Shown: in pieces, positions 33,523 to 40,037 of the stretch | How the letters are laid out: every line of letters begins with the position of its first letter | Position numbering within the stretch: position 1 is the stretch's first letter | From: Lysobacter sp. yr284 | GTDB taxonomy: Bacteria; Pseudomonadota; Gammaproteobacteria; Xanthomonadales; Xanthomonadaceae | Assembly (NCBI RefSeq): GCF_900107375.1 | Contig: NZ_FNPT01000030.1 | Location: 5,001-45,037, forward strand | Length of the DNA stretch: 40,037 nt | Reading direction: 5' to 3' | Position numbers and translations under genes: made by a program | The notes under the pieces: generated by a model | What the model was told of the DNA's origin: nothing | Database searches by the model: none | Seen by the model: the letters and a program-made list of their open reading frames with translations, nothing else

Positions 33523-34299
33523 TCAGCCGGCCAGCGCCTGGCGCTGCTTCTCCACCAGTTCGCCGATGCCGGCCTGGGCCAGCGCCAGCAGCGCGTCGAG
33601 TTCCTCGCGCCGGAACGCGTGCCCCTCGGCGGTGCCCTGCAGCTCGATGAAGCCGCCGCCGTCGTTCATGACCACGTTCATGTCGGTGTCGCAGTCGCTG
33701 TCCTCGGCGTAGTCCAGGTCCAGCACCGGGGTGCCGCGGTAGATGCCGACCGACACCGCCGCGACCGCGCCGAAGATCGGGTCGCGGTTGATCTCGCGCC
33801 GCGCCTGCAGCCAGCGCACCGCATCGACCAGGGCCACGTAGGCGCCGGTGATCGCCGCGGTGCGGGTGCCGCCGTCGGCCTGCAGCACGTCGCAGTCCAG
33901 GGTGATGGTGCGCTCGCCCAGCGCCTTGCGGTCGATGCAGGCGCGCAGGGCGCGGCCGATCAGGCGCTGGATCTCCAGGGTGCGGCCGCCCTGCTTGCCG
34001 CGCGCGGCCTCGCGGTCGCTGCGGGTGTGGGTGGCGCGCGGCAGCATGCCGTACTCGGCGGTGACCCAGCCCTCGCCCTTGCCGCGCAGGAACGGCGGCA
34101 CCTTGTTGTCGACGCTGGCGGTGCACAGCACCCGGGTCTGGCCGAAGCTGACCAGGACCGAACCCTCGGCGTGGCGGGTATAGCCGCGCTGGATGGTCAC
34201 CTCGCGCAACTGGTCGGCGAGGCGGCCGCTGGGGCGGGATACCGGGCCGGACGAGGGGCCGGCCGGGGCCTGGGCGGGGGCGGCGTTGGGACCGGTCAT
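33523..34299 (-). CDS. rph: Ribonuclease PH
   Basis: This 258-residue phosphorolytic exoribonuclease trims the 3' ends of tRNA precursors and degrades structured RNA. Motifs: [72 protein letters not shown] and [16 protein letters not shown], with the last Asp pair lining the active site. It is complete; E. coli K-12 carries a frameshifted rph. An additional N-terminal run of about 22 residues rich in Pro and Ala precedes MRPSGR-like sequence; no internal start with a ribosome binding site was found, so ATG at 34299 is kept. It is divergent from yicC, a common arrangement. Confidence 0.96.
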   Translation of the reverse strand: MTGPNAAPAQAPAGPSSGPVSRPSGRLADQLREVTIQRGYTRHAEGSVLVSFGQTRVLCTASVDNKVPPFLRGKGEGWVTAEYGMLPRATHTRSDREAARGKQGGRTLEIQRLIGRALRACIDRKALGERTITLDCDVLQADGGTRTAAITGAYVALVDAVRWLQARREINRDPIFGAVAAVSVGIYRGTPVLDLDYAEDSDCDTDMNVVMNDGGGFIELQGTAEGHAFRREELDALLALAQAGIGELVEKQRQALAG

Positions 34300-34369
34300 G
34301 GCGCGGCGTTACCGTTTTGAGGGCCGGCGAGTTTACCATTCACCCCCCGTAAGGCTCGGAAACCTGCGA

Positions 34370-35230
34370 ATGATCCGCAGCATGACCGCCTTCGCCAGCG
34401 GCGAACGCGCGACACCCTGGGGCACGCTCGGCTGCGAGCTGCGCTCGGTCAACCACCGCTTCCTCGAGCTGGGCGTGCGCCTGGCCGACGAACTGCGGGT
34501 GCTGGAACCGGCCCTGCGCGAGCGCATCGCCGCCCGCGTCGGCCGCGGCAAGCTCGACCTGAGCCTGCGCCTGCGCGCGCCGGAAGGCGGCGACGCGCTC
34601 CAGCTCAACCCGACCCGCCTGCGCGAGCTCAGCGACCTGGCCATCGACCTGTCCGCGCGCTTCCCGGCGCTGCGCACCGAGTTCACCGAGCTGCTGCAGT
34701 TCCCCGGCGTGCTGCAGGCCCCGGCCACCGACCCGGCCGCGTTGCAGGCCGAGGCGCTGGCGCTGCTGGACAGCGTGCTCGACGAATTCGTCGCCTCGCG
34801 CGAACGCGAGGGCGGCAAGCTCGCCGCGGCGATCGGCGAGCGGGTGGACGGCATCGAGCGCATCGCCGACGAGGTCCGCACGATGATGCCGGCGATCCGC
34901 GCCGGCCAGCGCACCAAGCTGGAAACCCGCCTGGCCGACCTCGCCCAGCCGGCCGACAACGGCCGCCTGGAGCAGGAACTGGTGCTGTGGCTGCAGAAGC
35001 TCGACGTCGAGGAAGAGCTCGACCGCCTGCATTCCCACGTCGCCGAGGCCCGGCGCGTGCTCAAGCTGCGCGAAGCGGTCGGCCGGCGCCTGGATTTCCT
35101 GTTGCAGGAATTCAACCGCGAAGCCAACACCCTGGGCTCCAAGTCGGTCGACGCGCGCAGCTCCGCCGCCGCGGTCGAGCTGAAGGTGCTGATCGACCAG
35201 GCGCGCGAGCAGATCCAGAACATCGAGTAA
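34370..35230 (+). CDS. yicC: YicC family endoribonuclease
   Basis: This 286-residue protein matches E. coli YicC (287), an RNA endonuclease implicated in control of small-RNA stability. Typical start MIRSMTAFASGERATPWGTL, then ELRSVNHRFLELGVRL near residue 26, and the conserved C-terminus with VGRRLDFLLQEFNREANTL and GSKSVDARSS. ATG at 34370, with aagg upstream at about 34351-34354. It is followed by a stem-loop and then gmk, as in several gammaproteobacteria. The rph-yicC gap is 70 bases and must hold both promoters. Confidence 0.94.
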   Translation: MIRSMTAFASGERATPWGTLGCELRSVNHRFLELGVRLADELRVLEPALRERIAARVGRGKLDLSLRLRAPEGGDALQLNPTRLRELSDLAIDLSARFPALRTEFTELLQFPGVLQAPATDPAALQAEALALLDSVLDEFVASREREGGKLAAAIGERVDGIERIADEVRTMMPAIRAGQRTKLETRLADLAQPADNGRLEQELVLWLQKLDVEEELDRLHSHVAEARRVLKLREAVGRRLDFLLQEFNREANTLGSKSVDARSSAAAVELKVLIDQAREQIQNIE

Positions 35231-35241
35231 CCGGCGGTCGC

Positions 35242-35280
35242 GAACCGGCAACGAGCGCTTGCGCTCGTTCCCGGGTTCTT
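35242..35280 (+). terminator. Stem-loop after yicC
   Basis: AACGAGCG (35250-35257) pairs with CGCTCGTT (35262-35269), extended by GAACC/GGTTC outside. The following tail is only moderately T-rich (ttcttctcc), so it could be a partial terminator between yicC and gmk. Confidence 0.55.
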
Positions 35281-35338
35281 CTCCGCTCGTTCCTGCGACT
35301 CCCCGTTTTCACTGTTACAGGCCGGACCACACCGACCC

Positions 35339-35959
35339 ATGCGCGGAACCCTCTACATCGTCGCCGCTCCCTCCGGAGCCGGAAAATCCAGCATCGTCAA
35401 CGCGGTGCTCGCGCGCGACCCGAACATCCGCCTGTCGATCTCGTTCACCTCGCGCCAGCCGCGTCCGGGCGAGCGCCACGCCGAGCACTACCACTTCGTC
35501 AGCGAGCAGGAGTTCGAGGCGATGGTCGCCGAGGGCGATTTCTTCGAGCACGCGCGCGTGCACGGCGACTGGAAGGGCTCGGCGCGGCAGTCGGTGGAGC
35601 CGTTCCTGTCGGCCGGCAAGGACGTGCTGCTGGAGATCGACTGGCAGGGCGCGCGCCAGGTGCGCAAGAAGGTGCCCGACGCGGTCAGCGTGTTCATCCT
35701 GCCGCCGTCGCGGCGGGCGCTGGAGTCGCGCATGCGCTCGCGCGGGCAGGACAGCGAGGAAGTGATCGGCCAGCGCCTGGCCGCCGCGCGCGAGGAGATG
35801 TCGCATTACGGCGAGTTCGACTACGTCATCGTCAACGAGATCTTCGATACCGCCGTGGACGAGATGTGCGCGATCTTCACCGCCAGCCGGCTGCGGCGCG
35901 AACCGCAGGTGGCGCGGCATTCGCGGCTGATCACGGCGCTGTTGGCCGACGAGGGCTGA
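35339..35959 (+). CDS. gmk: Guanylate kinase
   Basis: This 206-residue enzyme phosphorylates GMP to GDP with ATP. The P-loop APSGAGKSS is at about residues 10-18. The GMP-binding segment is recognisable in ISFTSRQPRPGERHAEHYHF and GDFFEHARVHGDWKG, and the lid residues lie in SRRALESRMRSRGQD. The length equals that of E. coli Gmk (207). ATG at 35339. gmk, rpoZ and spoT occur in this order in many gammaproteobacteria; a family A repeat and an apparent promoter separate gmk from rpoZ. Confidence 0.97.
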   Translation: MRGTLYIVAAPSGAGKSSIVNAVLARDPNIRLSISFTSRQPRPGERHAEHYHFVSEQEFEAMVAEGDFFEHARVHGDWKGSARQSVEPFLSAGKDVLLEIDWQGARQVRKKVPDAVSVFILPPSRRALESRMRSRGQDSEEVIGQRLAAAREEMSHYGEFDYVIVNEIFDTAVDEMCAIFTASRLRREPQVARHSRLITALLADEG

Positions 35960-35994
35960 GCCCGGCCCGACCGCGACGAGGCCGGAGACCCGAC

Positions 35995-36083
35995 CTGTAG
36001 GCGCGACGCGAGCCGCGACCGCGGGGTTGCGGTCTTGCGTCGTAACTGAGGTGTCGCGGTCGCGGCTTGGGCCGCGCCTGCAA
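35995..36083. repeat. Palindromic repeat, family A (copy 4)
   Basis: Left arm ctgtaggcgcgacgcgagcc with gcgaccgcgg, right arm cgcggtcgcggcttgggccg with cgcctgcaag. It is a diverged copy with mismatches in both arms, located between gmk and rpoZ. Confidence 0.75.
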
Positions 36084-36124
36084 GGGCTATCGGGTTGATT
36101 CGTAAGGGTTAATTGGCGAAAACC

Positions 36125-36153
36125 TTGCGTTCCAGGGCCGCTGCGCCTAAACT
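36125..36153 (+). promoter_or_regulatory. Promoter of rpoZ-spoT
   Basis: -35 TTGCGT (36125-36130), a 17-bp spacer and -10 TAAACT (36148-36153), about 50 bases before the rpoZ start. Both hexamers are good sigma-70 matches with ideal spacing. Confidence 0.7.
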
Positions 36154-36203
36154 TCCCGGTCCCCATCCGTTTGCAAGACGGCCGACCCGGCCGCAGGAGC
36201 CCC

Positions 36204-36503
36204 ATGGCCCGCATCACCGTCGAAGATTGCCTGGAAGTGGTCCCCAACCGCTTCGAACTCGTCATGCTGGCCGCCAAGCGCGCCCGCCAGCTGGCCAACG
36301 GCGTCGAGCCGCAGCTGGACAACAGCGAAGCCAACGACAAGCCGACCGTGCTGGCGCTGCGCGAAATCGCCGCGCGCCAGGTCAACCCGGACTACATCGA
36401 CGCGGTCGAGAAGGCCGAGCGCGAGCGCAAGGAGCGCGAAGCCCTGGAGTGGGCCGCGGCCGAAGTGGTCGCCGACGACGACCTGTCCAAGGGCGACGAC
36501 TGA
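36204..36503 (+). CDS. rpoZ: RNA polymerase omega subunit
   Basis: This 99-residue subunit helps assemble beta-prime and contributes to the ppGpp binding site 1 of RNA polymerase. The N-terminus [20 protein letters not shown] and the middle AAKRARQL, then [15 protein letters not shown], are diagnostic. The C-terminal part is highly charged ([15 protein letters not shown]) and acidic at the end. ATG at 36204, with caggag about eight bases upstream. Pairing with spoT, the ppGpp synthase/hydrolase, is conserved and functionally linked. Confidence 0.96.
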   Translation: MARITVEDCLEVVPNRFELVMLAAKRARQLANGVEPQLDNSEANDKPTVLALREIAARQVNPDYIDAVEKAERERKEREALEWAAAEVVADDDLSKGDD

Positions 36504-36573
36504 GTTCCCCGGCCCGCCGCGCGCGGGCCGCGAGCGGCGGCTTCGCCCCCTGCGGGCGCAGGCCGCGCCGAGA

Positions 36574-36606
36574 AACGGCTCCGCCTGGCGGGGCCGTTTT
36601 CTTTTG
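36574..36606 (+). terminator. Terminator-like hairpin between rpoZ and spoT
   Basis: aacggc (36574-36579) with ccgcc pairs with cgg and gccgtt (36593-36598), followed by ttttctttt. It would limit read-through from rpoZ into spoT. Confidence 0.75.
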
Positions 36607-36652
36607 GGCCGCTTTTTCGGCCCGTCCCGCCGTTGCCGGCTGCCGCCGGGCC

Positions 36653-36737
36653 GTTGCGGGGGCTTCAGCCCCGACGCGCTTGTGCCGGCGCGCGGCGACC
36701 TGGGCCAAGCGCGTCGGAGCTGAAGCCCCTCCCACAC
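36653..36737. repeat. Palindromic repeat, family B (copy 3)
   Basis: Arms ttgcgggggcttcagccccg with acgcgc and its partner cgcgtcggagctgaagcccc with tcccacac. It lies between the rpoZ terminator and spoT; the remainder of this 413-base gap shows no gene. Confidence 0.78.
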
Positions 36738-36916
36738 CAGCAGGCGCGCCGCTGCATCCAGCGCGAATCCGGCCGCCAGAGCGGCACTTTCCTGAACCGG
36801 ATCGCCGCCCGCCGCCGCGCCCGGCGCCCGATTGCTTGCGCCCCATCTCACCGCCGCCACATCCAGAACATGACGATGCGTTGCCACTTGCCGTACCGCG
36901 CGCGTAAATTTCCGTT

Positions 36917-39097
36917 ATGACACCTGCCGAGCCCGCGCTGAAGACCTATCCCGCCGCTGCCGACGACTCGGAGCTGCCGGACTACGTGCGCGAGCTGGAA
37001 CTGGCCGCGCACTACCTGCCCGAGCCCCAGCGCCAGCAACTGCGCCGCGCCTGGGCGGTCGGCGCCGCCGCGCACGCCGGCCAGACCCGCAAATCCGGCG
37101 AGCCCTACATCACCCATCCGGTGGCGGTGGCCAAGGTCCTGGCCGAGCAGGGCCTGGACATCGAGACCCTGGTCGCGGCGATCCTGCACGACACCATCGA
37201 GGACACCCCGGTCACCCGCGAGTGCCTGGCCACCGAGTTCGGCGCGACCGTGGCCGAACTGGTCGACGGCGTCACCAAGCTCGACAAGCTGCAATTCCGC
37301 GACCGCCAGGAGGCCGCCGCCGAGAGCTTCCGCAAGATGCTGCTGGCGATGGCGCGCGACCTGCGGGTGATCCTGATCAAGCTCGCCGACCGCCTGCACA
37401 ACATGCGCACCCTCGGCGCGCAGAGCGCCGAGGCGCGGCAACGCATCGCCCTGGAAACGCTGGAGATCTACGCGCCGATCGCCCAGCGCCTGGGCATGAA
37501 CCTGATCAAGGCCGAACTGCAGGACCTGGGCTTCCGCGCCATGCACCCCTGGCGCCACGCGGTGATCGAAAAGCGCATCCGCACCCAGCCGGTGGTGCGG
37601 CGCGAATCGCTGGTGCAGATCGAGGCGCACCTGGCCCAGCGGCTGGCGAAGGAAAAACTCCCGCACCGGCTGATCAGCCGGGTGAAGTCGCCGTGGAGCA
37701 TCTACACCAAGATGCACAACGAGCATAAGAGCTTCAACCAGGTCATGGACGTGTTCGGCTTCCGCGTCGTGGTCAAGAACGTGCCCGACTGCTACCACGC
37801 GCTGGGCGTGGTGCATTCGGCGTACAAGCCGCTGGACGGGCGCTTCCGCGACTTCATCGCGATCCCCAAGGCCAACGGCTACCAGTCGCTGCACACCGTG
37901 CTGTTCGGCCCGTACGGCTCGCCGGTGGAAGTGCAGATCCGCACCGAGGACATGGACCTGGTCGCCGAGCGCGGCATCGCCGCGCACTGGTCGTACAAGC
38001 ACGGCGGCGAAGGCCCCAACAGCGCGCAGTCGCGCGCGCACAGCTGGATCGCCAACCTGGTCGAATCGCAGCGCGCGACCGGCTCGTCGCTGGAGTTCCT
38101 GGAAAACGTCAAGGTCGACCTGTTCCCGGACGAGGTCTACCTGTTCACGCCCAAGGGCGACATCCTTTCGCTGCCGCGCAATTCCACCGCGCTGGACTTC
38201 GCCTACGCGGTGCACACCGACGTCGGCAACCGCGCGGTCGCCGCGCGCGTGGACGGCAAGCTGGTGCCGCTGCGGACCAAGCTGGCCAGCGGCCAGCGGG
38301 TGGAGATCATCACCGCCAAGTCGTCCTCGCCCAAGCCGCAGTGGCTGGAGTTCGTGGTCTCGGGCAAGGCCCGCACCTCGATCCGCCAGCAGCTCAAGCA
38401 GCTCGAGCACGAGGACGCGGTGCAGCTCGGCCACCGCATGCTCGACCGCGCGCTGGAATCGCTGGAAACCTCGCTCGACCGCACCCCGGCGCTGCGCCTG
38501 GAAACGTACCTGGGCGAGAACCGCTACCCGCGCCTGGAAGCGCTGCTGGCCGACATCGCGCTGGGCAACCGCATGCCCAACCAGGTCGCGTTGGCGCTGG
38601 CGCGCGAGGCGCCGGGCAAGGTCCGCGGCCGCGCCATCGACCGCCCGCGCCTGCCCGAGGACAAGATCCTCATCACCGGCTCCGAGCGCGGCGTGATCAG
38701 CTTCGCCAACTGCTGCCTGCCGTTGCCGGGCGACGAGATCATGGGCTACCACACCGCCGGCCGCGGCATCGTGGTGCACCGGCTGGACTGCCCGAACGTC
38801 GCCGACTACCGCAAGTCGCCCGACCGCTGGGTGGCGATCGGCTGGGACCGCCAGGTCTCCGGCGACTTCGCCGCCGCGCTGCGGATCGAAGTCGACAACC
38901 GCCCCGGCTCGCTGGCCCAGGTCGCGGCCGCGATCGCCGAGGCCGAATCCAACATCGACCGGGTCGAGTACCTGGAACGCGACGCCAACATCGCGGTGAT
39001 GCGCTTCGCCATCGAAGTGCACGACCGCCGCCACCTCGCCGACGTGATGCGGCGGGTGCGGCGCCTGCCGGTGGTGTTGGGCGTGCAGCGGATGTGA
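36917..39097 (+). CDS. spoT: Bifunctional (p)ppGpp synthase/hydrolase
   Basis: This 726-residue RSH-family enzyme makes and degrades the alarmone (p)ppGpp in the stringent response. The HD hydrolase motif is HDTIED with His91 and Asp92 intact, and THPVAVAKVL precedes it. The synthetase part shows FNQVMDVFGFRVVVKN and GRFRDFIAIPKANGYQSLHT. A TGS domain (about 400-462; DLFPDEVYLFTPKGD), a helical region and a CC-type module (NCCLPLPGDEIMGYHTAGRG) follow, and an ACT domain ends the protein (VDNRPGSLAQVAAAI). An intact HD motif points to the SpoT/Rel type rather than RelA. ATG at 36917; no clear ribosome binding site. Confidence 0.95.
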   Translation: MTPAEPALKTYPAAADDSELPDYVRELELAAHYLPEPQRQQLRRAWAVGAAAHAGQTRKSGEPYITHPVAVAKVLAEQGLDIETLVAAILHDTIEDTPVTRECLATEFGATVAELVDGVTKLDKLQFRDRQEAAAESFRKMLLAMARDLRVILIKLADRLHNMRTLGAQSAEARQRIALETLEIYAPIAQRLGMNLIKAELQDLGFRAMHPWRHAVIEKRIRTQPVVRRESLVQIEAHLAQRLAKEKLPHRLISRVKSPWSIYTKMHNEHKSFNQVMDVFGFRVVVKNVPDCYHALGVVHSAYKPLDGRFRDFIAIPKANGYQSLHTVLFGPYGSPVEVQIRTEDMDLVAERGIAAHWSYKHGGEGPNSAQSRAHSWIANLVESQRATGSSLEFLENVKVDLFPDEVYLFTPKGDILSLPRNSTALDFAYAVHTDVGNRAVAARVDGKLVPLRTKLASGQRVEIITAKSSSPKPQWLEFVVSGKARTSIRQQLKQLEHEDAVQLGHRMLDRALESLETSLDRTPALRLETYLGENRYPRLEALLADIALGNRMPNQVALALAREAPGKVRGRAIDRPRLPEDKILITGSERGVISFANCCLPLPGDEIMGYHTAGRGIVVHRLDCPNVADYRKSPDRWVAIGWDRQVSGDFAAALRIEVDNRPGSLAQVAAAIAEAESNIDRVEYLERDANIAVMRFAIEVHDRRHLADVMRRVRRLPVVLGVQRM

Positions 39098-39261
39098 GCG
39101 CGCGGCCTTCGGGCCGCCGCCGGGAACCGGCAGCGGGGCATCGGGAATCGTAAGGGCGGGGGCGCGATTGCCGGCGTCCCAAACAGCGGGCTGCGCCCTT
39201 TGCCGCCGCCGGGTCCTGGCTTTACGATTCCAGACTCCCTAACCCCAATTCCCGGCCCCCA

Positions 39262-39645
39262 ATGTCCCGCGAAATCATCCAGACCGACAAAGCCCCGGCC
39301 GCCATCGGCCCGTACTCGCAAGCCGTGCGCGTGGGCGACACCGTCTACCTCTCCGGCCAGATCGCGCTCGACCCGTCCAGCGGGCTGGTGGTGGAGGGCG
39401 ACATCGAGGCGCAGGCGCACCGCGCGTTCCAGAACCTCAAGGCGGTGTGCGAAGCCGCCGGCGGTTCGCTCGCCGACATCGCCCGCCTGGGCCTGTACCT
39501 GACCGACCTGGGCGCGTTCGGCAAGGTCAACGCGGTGATGGGCGAATACTTCAACCCGCCGTACCCGGCGCGTTCGACCGTGGAAGTCTCGGCGCTGCCG
39601 CGCGGGGTCGCGTTCGAGGTGGATGCGGTGATGGTCCTGCGCTGA
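39262..39645 (+). CDS. ridA: RidA family deaminase
   Basis: This 127-residue protein hydrolyses reactive enamine/imine intermediates such as 2-aminoacrylate from serine dehydratase. It starts [20 protein letters not shown], with [14 protein letters not shown] and the signature [14 protein letters not shown], in which the conserved Arg binds the carboxylate of the substrate. The length matches trimeric RidA (128). ATG at 39262; the ribosome binding site is weak. It follows spoT by about 165 bases and is closed by a strong terminator, so it may be transcribed with or separately from spoT. Confidence 0.96.
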   Translation: MSREIIQTDKAPAAIGPYSQAVRVGDTVYLSGQIALDPSSGLVVEGDIEAQAHRAFQNLKAVCEAAGGSLADIARLGLYLTDLGAFGKVNAVMGEYFNPPYPARSTVEVSALPRGVAFEVDAVMVLR

Positions 39646-39674
39646 GGCGCGTCGCCCGGCGTCGATGCACGCGA

Positions 39675-39703
39675 AAGGCCGCCCCGACCGGGGCGGCCTT
39701 TTT
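39675..39703 (+). terminator. Terminator after ridA
   Basis: Perfect 11-bp stem aaggccgcccc (39675-39685) with ggggcggcctt (39690-39700), 4-base loop, followed by T residues, 30 bases after ridA. Confidence 0.93.
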
Positions 39704-39731
39704 GCATGAGGGGACGTGGCTGCGATCGCTC

Positions 39732-39831
39732 CCTGCAGGGGCGGTGTGAGCCGCGACCGGGCCATTGCGGCGATTGCGAAAGTTTCGTCGTAGTTGCGTT
39801 GTCGCGGTCGCGGCTTGCGCCGCTCCTACAG
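39732..39831. repeat. Palindromic repeat, family A (copy 5)
   Basis: Left arm cctgcaggggcggtgtgagc with cgcgaccg, right arm cgcggtcgcggcttgcgccg with ctcctacag. It is more diverged than copies 2 and 3. Confidence 0.75.
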
Positions 39832-39852
39832 TCGGATACGAAACCCCACAGC

Positions 39853-39911
39853 CGTCATTCCGGCGAAAGCCGGAATCCATTCTGATCTTGCTGTTGCTGT
39901 TGCTGTTGCCG
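39853..39911. repeat. Family C half copy followed by a TTGCTG microsatellite
   Basis: cgtcattccggcgaaagccg with gaatccattctg is one end of the family C repeat (39853-39883). It is followed by three copies of ttgctg and a final ttgccg (39888-39911). Confidence 0.7.
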
Positions 39912-39954
39912 TTTGCTCGGACGCAACCCCACGCAAAGCACACGTTTCGCAGCC

Positions 39955-40037
39955 CCGGAGGGCGTGCGCATGGATGCGCACGCGCGCCATGGGGCAGGAT
40001 GCCCCTTATGGCGCGGCCCCGCGCCCGGTGCTGGACC
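39955..40037 (+). other. Paired palindromes at the right edge; possible start of the next gene
   Basis: gcgcat-gg-atgcgc (39967-39980) is followed by nested arms cgcgccat...atggcgcg (about 39983-40014) holding ggggca-ggat-gcccc. An ATG at 40008 opens MARPRARCWT to the window edge. recG would be expected after spoT-ridA in related genomes, but ten codons cannot confirm it, so no CDS is called. Confidence 0.4.

Noticed and set aside
40008-40037. Start of recG
   Set aside because: Only ten codons are visible and they overlap a palindrome; there is no ribosome binding site.

Overview
The window looks like chromosomal DNA from a high-GC gammaproteobacterium of the Xanthomonadaceae/Lysobacter group. 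The reasons are the gammaproteobacterial 5S and 23S sequences, the rph/yicC/gmk/rpoZ/spoT/ridA and rpiA/EVE/fau/6S/zapA gene orders, very GC-rich third codon positions, and dense dispersed palindromes of the kind common in this family. The genus is inferred; only the sequence was used.

Layout. Positions 1-864 hold the 3' end of a 23S rRNA gene, the 5S rRNA gene and a terminator. Positions 1317-3571 hold a 12-codon mini-ORF with a strong ribosome binding site, then an ABC exporter and its terminator. Positions 3702-8475 are a minus-strand housekeeping block: Y-family DNA polymerase, rpiA, EVE-domain protein, 5-formyl-THF cyclo-ligase, 6S RNA, zapA and a ZapB-like coiled coil. Positions 8860-15958 hold the most notable system: an apparent operon of a CueR-like MerR regulator fused to a YHS metal-binding domain, two heme-oxygenase-like (HDO) iron proteins, two fumarase/aspartase-superfamily lyases and a methyltransferase. 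This set of five enzymes is the composition published for biosynthesis of the copper antibiotic fluopsin C in Pseudomonas aeruginosa (FlcA-FlcE). Positions 16340-20947 encode a 1535-residue beta-propeller/PAS/GGDEF/EAL signalling protein. Positions 21153-23043 hold ygfB-like and pepP genes. zapA and ygfB are neighbours in many gammaproteobacteria, so the putative fluopsin operon and the c-di-GMP protein appear to sit inside an otherwise conserved locus.

Positions 23310-26881 hold a LysR regulator divergent from an atypical short-chain dehydrogenase, a SnoaL-like protein and a prolidase. Positions 27179-29829 hold a PilZ protein translationally coupled to a DUF1631 protein. Positions 30189-33123 hold hemW, a small membrane protein, rdgB and a glyoxalase-fold protein; the last three are linked by 4-base overlaps. 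Positions 33523-39703 hold rph, divergent yicC, gmk, rpoZ, spoT, ridA and a terminator. The last 340 bases hold dispersed palindromes and no gene that can be confirmed.

How the parts work together. The MerR-YHS protein is predicted to sense copper and drive its own operon from a promoter with a 20-bp spacer. The five enzymes would convert cysteine, with fumarate as carrier, into an N-methylated thiohydroxamate that chelates copper. No dedicated exporter lies beside the operon. Three palindromic repeat families occupy most gaps between housekeeping transcription units.
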